A stretch of DNA of 47,258 nucleotides from Acidobacteriota bacterium (GCA_021781455.1 JAJXWV010000082.1:1-47258); one strand, 5' to 3'; positions 7,408 to 16,044 are shown, counted from the stretch's first letter. Program-made: numbers and translations. The notes: generated by a model not told the origin, from the letters alone.

Positions 7408-8454
7408 ATGATCGCCACCTCCACGCTGCAGCAGGAGCCGGTCGTTCTTCCGGAACGCTCGTTCGGGCGGATTGTCCGGAGTGTGCTCGGCTACGGTCTG
7501 CTGCTGGGGTTGATGTTCATCTCGCCGCTGTTCGTCTTCGTGCCGGCGGCGGTGTTCGCCTGCGGCGTGCGCAATCGGCGCGCTGCGACCGTGCTGGCTC
7601 TGGCCATCGCCACCGCCGTGGCGGCGCTGATCGCCATGCAGACGGCCCAAGGCCCGTCGAGCACCGCGACCGACTCCCTGATGGGCTACGCCTACCTGGC
7701 GGCGCTCGTCCTCGGTGTGGCCGTTCCGGCGCTGCTCGTGCTGCCGATGGTGGAGCGGAGCGAGAGCTTCGGCCGTATCCTCGTCATCGCCCTGCTGGCC
7801 AGCATGGCCGGCCTGGCGGCGACTGAGGCCGGCACGCAGTTGCTGACTCATTTCTCGCCGTATCGCGAGCAGGTCGTGCGCGCTCACCAGACGGTGGAGG
7901 AGTTCGTCGTGGCTTACCAGAAGGCAGGCATGCCTTCGGACGCCGTGGGAACTCTGCGCCGCTGGATGGACATCGGCATCTCCTGTCTCCCCGCTTTCTT
8001 CCTCATCGACGTGGCCCTGGTGTTCGTGCTCAGCGTGGTGATGTTCGGCCGGTTGCGCGCCTGGAGACAGTTCATGGCCACCCGTCAGCCGACCGAGGCG
8101 CCGACGGCAGCGTTCCTGTTCCGCAACCTCTCTCTTCCGGACTGGCTGCTGTTCGCGTTCGTCGCCGGCGGCCTGACGCCACTGGCCACCGGAATGCTGC
8201 AGAAGGTGGCCGCGAACGTCCTCGCCGTGGTGACGTTTCTCTATCTGCTTCAGGGCCTGGCCATCTTTCGCTCGCTGCTCGTCGCCGTCGGCGCGGGCTT
8301 CATGGGCGTGATGTTCGGCTACCTGTTGCTCATCTTTCTGACGATCACCGGGATCGCTCCGCTGCTGCTGAGCATCGCCGGTCTGTTCGACTCATTTTTC
8401 GATTTTCGACACTTCAGACGAAAGGATCACTCCGATGAAAGTCATCCTCACTGA
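7408..8454 (+). CDS. DUF2232-type multi-pass membrane protein
   Basis: 348-residue membrane protein with about eight hydrophobic segments and a basic, histidine-rich cytoplasmic end (FRHFRRKDHSDESHPH). Its place between rpsR and rplI is the usual position of DUF2232 (YybS-like) proteins, whose function is not established. It starts four bases after rpsR and overlaps rplI by 20 bases, so it is locked into the ribosomal operon. No catalytic motif is visible. The family call rests on context and topology. Confidence 0.75.
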   Translation: MIATSTLQQEPVVLPERSFGRIVRSVLGYGLLLGLMFISPLFVFVPAAVFACGVRNRRAATVLALAIATAVAALIAMQTAQGPSSTATDSLMGYAYLAALVLGVAVPALLVLPMVERSESFGRILVIALLASMAGLAATEAGTQLLTHFSPYREQVVRAHQTVEEFVVAYQKAGMPSDAVGTLRRWMDIGISCLPAFFLIDVALVFVLSVVMFGRLRAWRQFMATRQPTEAPTAAFLFRNLSLPDWLLFAFVAGGLTPLATGMLQKVAANVLAVVTFLYLLQGLAIFRSLLVAVGAGFMGVMFGYLLLIFLTITGIAPLLLSIAGLFDSFFDFRHFRRKDHSDESHPH

Positions 8455-8932
8455 CGAGATCCGCGGGCTCGGTTCGCGCGGCGACATCGTCACCGTCAAG
8501 GACGGTTACGCGCGAAATTTCCTGATCCCGAAGAACCTCGGTCGCGAGGCGACCGCGGGGAACCTCAAGGCCATCGAGCAGGAAAAGAAGAAATGGAACC
8601 TGCTGGCGCAGCAGGAAAAAGTGGCCGCCGAGAAGGCCGCCGAGGCCGTCAAGGGCGTGAAGGTCACGATCCAGAAACGCACCGGCGAGTCCGGTCAGCT
8701 TTTCGGCTCCGTCACCGCCAACGAGATCGCCGACGCGCTCGAGGTCAAGGGCATCCACGTGGAGAAGCGCCGCATCGAGCTCGATCATCCGATCAAGACT
8801 CTCGGCCTCCACGAGGTCGACGTGCGCCTTCACCGCGATGTCACCGCGCACATCCAGGTCGAGGTCATCCCCATCGGCGTGGAGAAGCTCGAAGAGCCTG
8901 AGCCCGCGCCGGCGCAGAAGTCAGCCGAATAA
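8435..8932 (+). CDS. rplI: Large ribosomal subunit protein bL9
   Basis: Binds 23S rRNA near the L1 stalk and helps maintain reading frame. The 165-residue protein has the N-terminal signature (MKVILTDEIRGLGSRGDIVTVKDGYARNFLIP in family terms), the long connecting helix rich in Lys/Glu/Ala, and the C-terminal domain with GQLFGSVT. A short acidic Pro/Ala tail follows. Its ATG lies inside the 3' end of the DUF2232 gene. A strong terminator follows. Confidence 0.95.
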   Translation: MKVILTDEIRGLGSRGDIVTVKDGYARNFLIPKNLGREATAGNLKAIEQEKKKWNLLAQQEKVAAEKAAEAVKGVKVTIQKRTGESGQLFGSVTANEIADALEVKGIHVEKRRIELDHPIKTLGLHEVDVRLHRDVTAHIQVEVIPIGVEKLEEPEPAPAQKSAE

Positions 8933-8958
8933 CGGTACGCGCAGCAATCCGGTGAAAG

Positions 8959-8987
8959 CGAGCAGGAGAGATCCTGCTCGTTTTTTT
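8959..8987 (+). terminator. Rho-independent terminator of the rpsF-rplI operon
   Basis: Stem CGAGCAGGA (8959-8967), loop GAGA, stem TCCTGCTCG (8972-8980), then seven Ts. It begins 27 bases after the rplI stop. Confidence 0.93.
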
Positions 8988-9081
8988 GTTGCGCGGTTGC
9001 GCGGTTGCGCGGTTGCGAGGTTCCGCGGTGTATTGCCCGGTGCAATGCGCCTCCCCACTCGACCGCGTAACCGCGCAACCG
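8988..9081. repeat. Word-repeat palindrome, word GTTGCGCG
   Basis: Directly after the terminator T-run, the 8-mer GTTGCGCG is repeated three times perfectly and twice with changes (8988-9027). Its reverse complement appears as CGCGTAAC CGCGCAAC CG at 9064-9081. The 36-base interior shows nothing else. The right arm ends 26 bases before the methyltransferase start. It belongs to the same architectural class as 13809, 16066, 28247, 33198 and 41465. Confidence 0.8.
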
Positions 9082-9107
9082 TTTTTTCTGTATCCTCTCG
9101 CCAGCAG

Positions 9108-10229
9108 ATGAGCGACGAGAAGTTTGTCGACGGTCCGCCGGCCGGCTCCGATGCATGGCGGGAAGTGTGGGAGGAGGACCGGCGATACAAGCCGCGCGCC
9201 TCGCGCCAGGAGTGGTTCCTGCGCACGGCCAGGCGCATCACGCGACGGGCCATGGAGGCGGACGCCGAGCGGCAGAAGAATTTCAACGTCGTCGTGCTCG
9301 ATCTCGTCGCCGATCTTCGCAGTCAGATCGAGAAATTGAGAACGGATCTGAAATCGGATCTGGCCAGCGTGCAGAGCGATGTTCGCGCCGCGGATGAGGC
9401 CCTTGCCGCGGACGTGAAGAGCGCGCGCGAGCTCATTCCGGTGGCGGCGAAGAGGAACGACTCGCTCATCGCCGCGCTCGACCAGAAGATCGAGACCCTG
9501 GCGGTGCGGCTGCGCGATCTGAGCAACGCAGGAATCGAGAAGAACGCGGGCACGGAGCGGCGGGCCCTGGACTTCGGCTATCGGCGTCTCGAGGACAGCC
9601 TTCGCGGCAGTGAAGCGGCGATCCGGGCGGCAGTCGTCGATTACGTCGAGCGGGCACGCGACCATCAACCGCTCTTCGACGTCGGCTGCGGGCGCGGCGA
9701 GCTGCTGGCTGCCTGCCGCGCGGCCGGAGTCGAGGCGCTTGGCTGCGATACCAACGAGCGCTCAGTGGCCGATCTCCGGAAGCGCGGCTTCGATGTGACC
9801 CTGGCCGGCGTGCCGGAATGCTTTGCGGGGATCGCGGATGGTTCGCTCGGCTCCCTGGCCGCTCTCCACGTTGTCGAGCATCTTCCGGTCCAGCTTTTGT
9901 TCATCTTCTTCCAGCAGGCCGGACGCGTTCTCAAGAGCGGCGGAATGCTGATGATCGAGACTCCCAATGCGGAGTCGATCCTCGTCAGCGGCTCGGAGTT
10001 CTGGCGCGACCCCACGCACCTCGCTCCGCGCCATCCCGCCGCCCTGACTCTCCTCGGCCGCGAGCGCGGCTTCGACATCGACGAGATCCGCGCCGTGCAT
10101 CCCTTCCCCGAAGGAACGCGCATCGCCGTGGCGCCGAGCGATCCCCCCGAGCTGCGGCGAGTCATCGCCGCGGTCAACGATCGCCTGTTCGCACCTCAGG
10201 ATCTGCGGCTGATTCTGCGCAAGCGGTGA
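9108..10229 (+). CDS. Class I SAM-dependent methyltransferase with N-terminal coiled coil
   Basis: 373-residue soluble protein. Residues about 55-150 are a charged helical, probably coiled-coil region. The SAM-binding motif FDVGCGRGEL lies at about 190-199, the acidic GCDTNE follows, and ALHVVEHL is the post-motif region. The C-terminal METPNAES and FWRDPTHLAPRHP resemble methyltransferases linked to polysaccharide or lipopolysaccharide synthesis, where a coiled coil can set chain length. The acceptor is unknown. ATG 9108 is chosen because further upstream the frame runs through the intergenic repeat. Confidence 0.8.
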   Translation: MSDEKFVDGPPAGSDAWREVWEEDRRYKPRASRQEWFLRTARRITRRAMEADAERQKNFNVVVLDLVADLRSQIEKLRTDLKSDLASVQSDVRAADEALAADVKSARELIPVAAKRNDSLIAALDQKIETLAVRLRDLSNAGIEKNAGTERRALDFGYRRLEDSLRGSEAAIRAAVVDYVERARDHQPLFDVGCGRGELLAACRAAGVEALGCDTNERSVADLRKRGFDVTLAGVPECFAGIADGSLGSLAALHVVEHLPVQLLFIFFQQAGRVLKSGGMLMIETPNAESILVSGSEFWRDPTHLAPRHPAALTLLGRERGFDIDEIRAVHPFPEGTRIAVAPSDPPELRRVIAAVNDRLFAPQDLRLILRKR

Positions 10230-10236
10230 GCCCCGT

Positions 10237-10329
10237 GTGGGACAGGCTTTCCAGCCTGTCCTCCCCTGGAAAGCGTGCCTCACACCGATGAGCTGCTCGT
10301 GGGAGGACAGGCTGGAAAGCCTGTCCCAC
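10237..10329. repeat. Paired hairpin repeat with GGCTTTCCAGCC core
   Basis: Perfect 29-bp inverted arms (10237-10265 and 10301-10329) separated by 35 bases fill the gap between the convergent methyltransferase and rhomboid genes. Each arm is itself a hairpin: GGACAGGCT-TTCC-AGCCTGTCC on the left and its complement on the right. The same core with different stems is found at 13054-13112 and 24746-24860. Confidence 0.88.
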
Positions 10330-10339
10330 GCACGGCGGG

Positions 10340-10972
10340 CTACTCGCTTCCGTAGTGGTGCGGCGTCACGTCGATGACGGCCTGGCCGGGCGGTGGGGGA
10401 GGGACGCGGTGCGGGATCAATCCCATCAGCAGACCGGAGCTGAGCCCGGCGAGGTGGGCGACGTTGTCGATGTTCTTGACCGTGAAGCCGAGGATGATGT
10501 TCAGCACGGCCCAGAACACGAGCTGCGCCAGAAGAGAGCGCGTCCATGGTTGATCGCGCCACTGCGGGTGGCGTTTGATCGAGAAGATGAACGCGCCGAG
10601 GATTCCGAGAATCGCTCCGCTGGCTCCCACCGACGGTCCGTGCATCCAGATCGAGCTGGCGCACGAGGCGATGATCCCGGTCACGAAGTACGTGACGACG
10701 AATCGGACGGAGCCGAACATCATCTCGTACAAGGTTCCCAGCTGGTACAGCGCCCAGGAGTTCACCGCCCAGTGGATGAAGTTCGCGTGGAGAAACATGG
10801 CCGCCACGGCGCGCCAGTATTCGTGGAAGGCCAGCATGCCGGGGACGATGGCCCCCATCTGGATCAGCACGTCGTCGTTCTCGATCGCGCCCTTCGCTAC
10901 TTCAACGATGAACACGATGAGAATGATGACGAGGAGCGCGAAGGTCACCGGTGCACGGCGGAAGCGGAACAA
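10340..10972 (-). CDS. Rhomboid-family intramembrane serine protease
   Basis: Cleaves transmembrane substrates within the bilayer. The 210-residue protein has six hydrophobic segments and the complete catalytic set: HxxxN region (FLHANFIHWAVNSWAL, 60-75), GASG with Ser118, and His173 in the last helix (DNVAHLAGL). The C-terminal tail is proline-rich and cytoplasmic. It lies 12 bases downstream of an SDR gene on the same strand and is probably co-transcribed with it. The substrate is unknown. Confidence 0.9.
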   Translation of the reverse strand: MFRFRRAPVTFALLVIILIVFIVEVAKGAIENDDVLIQMGAIVPGMLAFHEYWRAVAAMFLHANFIHWAVNSWALYQLGTLYEMMFGSVRFVVTYFVTGIIASCASSIWMHGPSVGASGAILGILGAFIFSIKRHPQWRDQPWTRSLLAQLVFWAVLNIILGFTVKNIDNVAHLAGLSSGLLMGLIPHRVPPPPPGQAVIDVTPHHYGSE

Positions 10973-10984
10973 GGCGGCGGGATT

Positions 10985-11767
10985 CTACTCCAGCAGTGAA
11001 GAAATCCGGCGCATGAGGAGATGGGCGAGCCGCGGCGCGATTTCCTTCAGGCGCATGTACAGCGCCGCCCCTGCCGGCAGAATCCGGCGGTACCCTCCAT
11101 CTTCGGCCGCATTGCAGACGGCGCGCCCCACCCGCTCCGGCGAGATCGCCAGAATCAGGCGTGAAGCTCCCGGCATCTTCCCGTGTTCCGCCGTCGAGAA
11201 GAATTCGGTGCGCGTCGTCCCCGGACAGACCATGGCCACGCGCACGCCGCGGCCGATCACTTCATCGCGGAGTGCTTCGCTGAATCCGATGAGCGCGAAT
11301 TTCGTCGCGCAGTATCCCCCCATGCGGGCGTATCCCATGATGCCGGCGATCGAGGCGACGTTGACGATCGTGCCGCTGCCGCGCTCCAGCATCTGCGGCA
11401 GCGCTGCCTGCGTGCACCACACCGCGCCGAAGTAATTGGTCTGCATCATCGACTGGAGATCGTCCGGCCGGGCCTCGGCGATGGAGTCGAAAACCGCGAA
11501 GCCGGCGTTGTTGACCAGGACGTCCACCGTGCCGGACTCCGCAATGAGCCGCTGGCAGTCCTCGCGGCGCGTGACGTCGGCGACGACCGTCGTGCAGCGG
11601 ACGCCGAGGCGACGGCAGGCCGATGCGGTCTCTTCGAGTCGCTCGCCGCGCCGGGCGGCGATGACCAGGTTCGCCCCGCGGCGGGCCATCTCCATCGCCG
11701 TGGCCGCACCGATTCCGGACGATGCTCCGGTGATGACGGCAGTCCTGTTTTTCAGCTTTTGTGACAT
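10985..11767 (-). CDS. Short-chain dehydrogenase/reductase
   Basis: NAD(P)-dependent oxidoreductase of 260 residues. The cofactor motif TGASSGIG is at about 13-20, NNAG follows at about 87, and the active site has Ser in NVASIAG with YCATK. The residue after the second strand is Arg (AARRGERL), suggesting NADP preference. The C-terminus is basic and amphipathic and may touch the membrane. The substrate cannot be assigned; it is not a FabG duplicate. Confidence 0.85.
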   Translation of the reverse strand: MSQKLKNRTAVITGASSGIGAATAMEMARRGANLVIAARRGERLEETASACRRLGVRCTTVVADVTRREDCQRLIAESGTVDVLVNNAGFAVFDSIAEARPDDLQSMMQTNYFGAVWCTQAALPQMLERGSGTIVNVASIAGIMGYARMGGYCATKFALIGFSEALRDEVIGRGVRVAMVCPGTTRTEFFSTAEHGKMPGASRLILAISPERVGRAVCNAAEDGGYRRILPAGAALYMRLKEIAPRLAHLLMRRISSLLE

Positions 11768-11858
11768 GCGGCCGAGGGCCCTCCCGCCGGGTCAGTGCGG
11801 TTGCTCACTCACGTTTCGAGCGGCGTTCATGAACGTTTTTCGTGGCAGGTTTATAGCA

Positions 11859-11888
11859 TTGACTTGACATTTCAGCGGCACCTATACT
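11859..11888 (+). promoter_or_regulatory. Promoter of the aminotransferase gene
   Basis: TTGACT (11859-11864), an 18-base spacer and TATACT (11883-11888). An overlapping TTGACA at 11864-11869 gives only a 13-base spacer, so the first is preferred. The start codon follows at 11949 with AGGAGGG at 11938-11944. The 181-base gap 11768-11948 holds nothing else I can name. Confidence 0.65.
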
Positions 11889-11948
11889 CCGACGACCTCA
11901 GTCCCTCCGCAACGAGTGGCCGCGGCACGTCCTAGCCAGGAGGGCTCA

Positions 11949-12920
11949 ATGCCTTTCGAAGAAGTCAAGAAAATCTGGATGAACGGGAACCTCGTGAATT
12001 TCGCGGACGCGAAAATTCACGTGTTCACGCACGCGCTTCATTATGGTTCTGGACTTTTCGAGGGCATCCGAGCCTATAAAACCAGGAACAAGGGCGCGGC
12101 CGTCTTCCGACTCGAGGACCACACCCGCCGGCTCTTCGACAGCTGCAAGATCTATCGGATGCAGATTCCCTTCACCTATGACGAGATCCGGCAGGCCTGC
12201 CTCGATATCGTGAGCGCAAACGACTTCGAGGACTGCTACATCCGTCCGGTGGTCTACCGCGGCTTTCACTCGCTGGGCGTCTCACCGGCGGCCTGCCCCG
12301 TCGATGTCATGATCGCGGCCTGGCACTGGGGCAAGTACCTCGGACCGGAGGCGATCGAGCAGGGCGTCGACGTCTGCGTCTCCTCCTGGAACCGCATGGC
12401 GCCGAATACGTTCCCGGCACTGGCCAAGGCCACCGGCAACTACATGAACTCGATCCTCATCCGCCAGGAAGCGGCGATCGACGGGTACAGCGAAGGGATC
12501 GCGCTCGACGTCAACGGCTACGTCAGCGAAGGATCGGGCGAGAACATCTTCCTCGTCCGCGACAACAAGCTGTACACGCCGCCCATCGGGGCGTCGATCC
12601 TGTCGGGCATCACGCGCGACAGCATCATCAGGATCGCCCGCGACTTCGGCTTCGAAGTCATCGAGTCGCTGATCCCGCGCGAGGCGCTCTACGTCGCCGA
12701 CGAAGTGTTCTTCACCGGCACGGCCGCGGAAGTCACGCCCATCCGCAGCATCGACAAAATCCAGATCGGGATCGGCCGGCGCGGGCCGGTGACGGAACGC
12801 ATCCAGAAGGAATTCTTCGCGTACATCGGTGGCGAGATCCCCGACCGTTACGGCTGGCTCAGCCCCGTGTATCCGGAGCGCACCGCAGCCGCGCGCAAGC
12901 CGGTGCTCGCAGCAGGGTAG
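11949..12920 (+). CDS. ilvE: Branched-chain amino acid aminotransferase
   Basis: PLP enzyme of fold type IV that transaminates Leu, Ile and Val with 2-oxoglutarate. The 323-residue product has normal length. THALHYGSGLFEGIRAY (27-43) is the substrate-loop signature, Lys160 in ALAKATGNYMNS binds PLP, and EGSGENIF plus ITRDSII with FFTGTAAEVTPI are family blocks. The start has a clear RBS. It appears to be a single gene with its own promoter; no other branched-chain genes are nearby. Confidence 0.94.
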   Translation: MPFEEVKKIWMNGNLVNFADAKIHVFTHALHYGSGLFEGIRAYKTRNKGAAVFRLEDHTRRLFDSCKIYRMQIPFTYDEIRQACLDIVSANDFEDCYIRPVVYRGFHSLGVSPAACPVDVMIAAWHWGKYLGPEAIEQGVDVCVSSWNRMAPNTFPALAKATGNYMNSILIRQEAAIDGYSEGIALDVNGYVSEGSGENIFLVRDNKLYTPPIGASILSGITRDSIIRIARDFGFEVIESLIPREALYVADEVFFTGTAAEVTPIRSIDKIQIGIGRRGPVTERIQKEFFAYIGGEIPDRYGWLSPVYPERTAAARKPVLAAG

Positions 12921-12955
12921 ACGTCCGCACATCGCAATTCGCTCGACGGCGGCCG

Positions 12956-13132
12956 CCCGTCACTCTGAGCCGGCGGAACCGCGGGGGTGGTGGGTGGCGG
13001 GAGCGGTGGAGCGCGGCGAAGAGTCTCTTACCGGGACGATTGTGAAGGCCCTCGTGTGGGGCGGGCTTTCCAGCCCGCCCGGGAGGGGCAGGCTGGAAAG
13101 CCTGCCCTACACCGCCGGGTCAGAGTGACGGG
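12956..13132. repeat. Composite palindrome with a second repeat family nested inside
   Basis: Outer ends are CCCGTCACTCTGAGCCGG (from 12956) and CAGAGTGACGGG (to 13132). The left half carries the family interior (GGAGCGGTGGAGCGCGGCGAAGAGTCTC, split by position at about 13000-13027, then ACCGGGACGATTG). Where the right half should follow there is instead a pair of hairpins with the GGCTTTCCAGCC core (13054-13080 and 13086-13112, bounded by GTGT and ACAC). It lies between the aminotransferase and radC 3' ends, three bases from the radC stop. Confidence 0.85.
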
Positions 13133-13134
13133 AA

Positions 13135-13803
13135 TCAGATCTGTCCCTTCTGCCTCATCGACGAGAACGAGCTCGCGCCGATGATGAGATGGTCGAGCAG
13201 CTCGATGTCGACGAGCTTCAGCGACTCCCTGACCTTGCGTGTGAAGACCAGATCCTCGGCCGAGGGCATAGGGTTGCCGGAAGGGTGATTGTGAAAGAGC
13301 ACCACGCCGACCGCGTTCTCGTCGAGCGCGAACCGGATGATGTCGCGCGTCGAGACGAGTGCACTGTTGACGGTCCCGACGAAGATGTCGCACTGCCGCA
13401 GCATGCGGTGGCGGGAGTCGAGGAAGAACGCGCCGAGATGCTCCTGCAGGCGCTGCGAATGGGTGCGGATGAGCATCGGCCCGGCGGTCTCGGCATCGAA
13501 CGGCTGCGGCTGTGCACGATCGGCAGCCAGGCGGCGGGAAAGATCGAAAGCGGCGGCGATGCGCGCCGCTTTCGCGACGCCGACTCCGTGAGTGCGGGCG
13601 AGGTGGCGGACGTCGCGACGGGCCAGGTCGGCAACGCCTTCGCGGAGCAGCTCGCGCGCGAGCTGGATGGCGTTCTTTCCGCGCGTGCCGGAGCCGAGGA
13701 GGAGGGCCAGGAGCTCGGCATCGGACAGCGTGGCCACTCCGTGCTCGACGAGGCGTTCGCGCGGCCGGTCGTCTCGGGGGAGATCGGCGATGAGGTCAGT
13801 CAT
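13135..13803 (-). CDS. radC: RadC/DUF2466 family JAMM-type protein
   Basis: 222-residue protein of the RadC family. An N-terminal helical part with a helix-hairpin-helix (HGVGVAKAARIAAA, about 72-85) precedes a C-terminal JAMM metal site, HNHPSGNPMPSAED, with ligands His171, His173 and Asp184. The family was named for DNA repair, but its role is not settled. It is the last gene of a long minus-strand run and is separated from the sirtuin gene by a word-repeat palindrome. Confidence 0.93.
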   Translation of the reverse strand: MTDLIADLPRDDRPRERLVEHGVATLSDAELLALLLGSGTRGKNAIQLARELLREGVADLARRDVRHLARTHGVGVAKAARIAAAFDLSRRLAADRAQPQPFDAETAGPMLIRTHSQRLQEHLGAFFLDSRHRMLRQCDIFVGTVNSALVSTRDIIRFALDENAVGVVLFHNHPSGNPMPSAEDLVFTRKVRESLKLVDIELLDHLIIGASSFSSMRQKGQI

Positions 13804-13808
13804 GGGTC

Positions 13809-13930
13809 AGATCGCAGATGGCAGATCGCAGATCGCAGGCGGCTTTTGTCGAAATCGGCCTTCGGCTACCGCACTTCTGCTTCGTTCTGACGGGCACCAC
13901 CTGCGATCTGCGATCTGCCATCTGCGATCT
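13809..13930. repeat. Word-repeat palindrome, word CAGATCG
   Basis: Perfect 31-bp arms (13809-13839 and 13900-13930) separated by 60 bases. Each arm is itself built of tandem CAGATCG/CAGATGG-type words. It fills the gap between radC and the sirtuin gene exactly; the right arm ends in the first base of the sirtuin stop codon. Confidence 0.9.
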
Positions 13931-14649
13931 CATTGGCCCTCCAGAACGGCGTCGACGATGGCCGGTGTAGCCGCGGCGGCGGTCATCGGAATCGCGAATG
14001 TACAGGCGGAGCTCACGCCGCTGGCGGCAGGATTGACCTCGATCGACAGGCCGCGGCTCAGCTCGACCAGGCCGGCCGCGGGATAGACCACGCCGGACGT
14101 GCCGATGACGAGCAGCAGGTCCGCGGACGCGATCTCCGCGGCTGCGCGCTCGAGCGCTCCGGCGGGAAGCATCTCGCCGAACCAGACGATGTCGGGCCGC
14201 AGCAGGGCGCCGCATTCGCAGCGAGGGGGGAGCGAGGAGAAGGCGTCACGGCGGGCCAGCGTCTTCGCCTCGCGCGTGCATCGAACGCGGAAGATGTTTC
14301 CGTGAAGCTCGATGACATCGCTCGATCCGGCCTGCTCGTGCAGTGCATCGACATTCTGCGTGACCACCACCGCGCCGCCGAGGCGGGCGATGGCCCGGTG
14401 TGCGGCATTCGGCTCCGCGCTGCGCACGAGATCGCGCCGCCACTCGTACCACTCCCACACGAGTTTCGGATCGCGCGCGAACGCCTCAGGCGTGGCCAAA
14501 TCCTCGGCGCGGAAGCTGCGCCACAGTCCTCCCGCGCCGCGGAAGGTCGGGATTCCGCTCTCGGCGGAGACGCCGGCACCGGTGAAGGCGACGACGCGCC
14601 GCGGCTTGTGCTGGCGGATGGCGGCGATGGCATCGGCGAGCTCTGTCAT
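13930..14649 (-). CDS. Sirtuin-type NAD+-dependent protein deacylase
   Basis: Removes acyl groups from lysines using NAD+. The 239-residue protein has GAGVSAESGIPTFRG (24-38), TQNVD (97-101) and catalytic His116 in ELHGN. Tyr68 and Arg71 match the pair that favours succinyl or malonyl groups in class III (CobB/SIRT5) enzymes. The zinc module is reduced: only Cys124, Cys144 and Cys146 are present, and the fourth position is Glu127, although LRPDIVWFGE follows normally. ATG 14649 is preferred to 14673, which adds eight unrelated residues. Confidence 0.88.
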   Translation of the reverse strand: MTELADAIAAIRQHKPRRVVAFTGAGVSAESGIPTFRGAGGLWRSFRAEDLATPEAFARDPKLVWEWYEWRRDLVRSAEPNAAHRAIARLGGAVVVTQNVDALHEQAGSSDVIELHGNIFRVRCTREAKTLARRDAFSSLPPRCECGALLRPDIVWFGEMLPAGALERAAAEIASADLLLVIGTSGVVYPAAGLVELSRGLSIEVNPAASGVSSACTFAIPMTAAAATPAIVDAVLEGQ

Positions 14650-14797
14650 GCAGGAAAGCTTATGGCGATGCATGCAGAGCGTCGGCGAAATCTACTGTGG
14701 CGGGAGATCGGCGCGTTCCCGAGGGGAGGGAATGGGGCGATGGCCTCTTCAGGCCGTAGAGCGCCCGGCAGCGCCCGTCATGCAGCGGGCAACCGCG

Positions 14798-15015
14798 CCC
14801 CCGTCATCCTGAGCCGGCGAAACCGCGGGGGTGGTTGAACGGTGGGAGCGGTGGAGCGCGACGAAGGATCTCTTACCGGGACGATTGTTGGGCTGGAGCG
14901 GATCGCCTGTGACAGCAGGCTCACCGCGATCGTGCAATCTGGAGACTCTTCGCCACGCTCCGCCGCTCCACCCAACCACCCTCCCCCGCGGCTTCGCCGG
15001 CTCAGAGTGACGGGG
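14798..15015. repeat. Full-length composite palindrome
   Basis: One of the most complete copies. The left arm starts CCCCCGTCATCCTGAGCCGG and continues with GGAGCGGTGGAGCGCGACGAAGGATCTC and ACCGGGACGATTG. The right arm is the reverse complement of that plan and ends GGCTCAGAGTGACGGGG. The spacer CTCACCGCGATCGTGCAAT (about 14920-14938) recurs at 38884-38902. The gap 14650-15069 (420 bases) contains no gene; before the element only a small GGCCTCTTCAGGCC stem is visible. Confidence 0.87.
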
Positions 15016-15021
15016 ACACAA

Positions 15022-15047
15022 GAACGCCGGCCTTTGGGGCCGGCGTT
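15022..15047 (-). terminator. Hairpin after the SurA-like gene
   Basis: Stem GAACGCCGGCC (15022-15032) and GGCCGGCGTTC (15037-15047) around a TTTG loop lies 22 bases downstream of the minus-strand stop at 15070. On that strand it is followed by TTGTG, a weak U-tract, so it is a probable rather than certain terminator. Confidence 0.5.
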
Positions 15048-15069
15048 CAATCAATCGATGGGACGATGG

Positions 15070-16044
15070 TCAGACCGACGGGATGTTGTTCTCGTGAACC
15101 TCGACGAAGGCGTCCTTTCGCAGCCGCTCGATGTAGGCCTTGTAGTCGCGCTGGAAAGTCTCGTCGCTGACGTCCTTGCGCAGCTTGTCCTTGATGGACT
15201 CGAACGCCGGAACCTCGGACGGGAGGCGCTGCTGGACCTTGATGATGTGCCACGCGGACTTTGCCTCGATCGGACCGAGCACGGCACCGCTGCTGGCGTT
15301 GAAGACTGCCTTGTCGAGGTCGGGCAGCAGCTCGCCCTTGGCCACCTCGCCGAGGTCGCCGCCCTTTTCCTTCACGGCATTCTCGGGAACGGACGCGGCG
15401 AATTTCGCGAAATCGGGAGCGGTGCGGGCCTGCTCGGCGATTTCGTGAACACGCTGGCCGAGCTTCGCCGCTGCGGTCGGGTCGTCGGGCTTCTGCACGA
15501 TGATCTCGAAGAGCCTGGCGCGTTCCGGAAGACGGTAGCGTTCCTTGTCGCGGTCGTATCGCTCGCGCAGCTCCTTGTCTGTGAGGTCCTCGCGGTTGCG
15601 AAGCTCGCGGGCGAAGACCTTGTTCGTCAGGAGCGTGTCGCGAAGGCGGGCCTCCATGTCGGCACGCGTCATCCCGGAGCTCTTCAGCGATTGCTCGAAC
15701 TGCTCGTCGGTGGTGATGCCGTACTGCTGCTTCAGGCGCGCCAGGGCGTCCTTCATCTCCGCATCCGTGACGCTGAGGTCGAGACGGTCGGCGCGGTCCT
15801 TGATCAGGAGCTCCGAAATGAGATCGTTGATCAGCCCTTTCTTGAACTCCGCCTTCTTGGCCTCGACCTTGTCGGGAGGCGTGGTCTGGGCGATCTCGTT
15901 GTAGCCGTCCTGCAGGCGCTTCATGTACTGCGTCCGGGTGACGATGCGATCGCCGACGCGAACGACGATCGACTCGACGACCTGAGACGCCGTGAGCGTT
16001 GCAGCAGACGCGGCAATTGCCACTGCGATGAGGAATTTCTTCAT
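15070..16044 (-). CDS. SurA-like periplasmic peptidyl-prolyl isomerase/chaperone
   Basis: 324-residue secreted protein with an N-terminal signal (MKKFLIAVAIAASAATLTAS), a SurA_N-like helical chaperone part (about 25-160) and one PpiC/parvulin domain (about 165-270; LFEIIVQKPDD, GGDLGEVAKGELLPDLDKAVF). Expected to help fold outer-membrane proteins in the periplasm. SurA of E. coli has two parvulin domains; this has one. A second PpiC lipoprotein gene is immediately upstream on the same strand. Confidence 0.85.
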   Translation of the reverse strand: MKKFLIAVAIAASAATLTASQVVESIVVRVGDRIVTRTQYMKRLQDGYNEIAQTTPPDKVEAKKAEFKKGLINDLISELLIKDRADRLDLSVTDAEMKDALARLKQQYGITTDEQFEQSLKSSGMTRADMEARLRDTLLTNKVFARELRNREDLTDKELRERYDRDKERYRLPERARLFEIIVQKPDDPTAAAKLGQRVHEIAEQARTAPDFAKFAASVPENAVKEKGGDLGEVAKGELLPDLDKAVFNASSGAVLGPIEAKSAWHIIKVQQRLPSEVPAFESIKDKLRKDVSDETFQRDYKAYIERLRKDAFVEVHENNIPSV

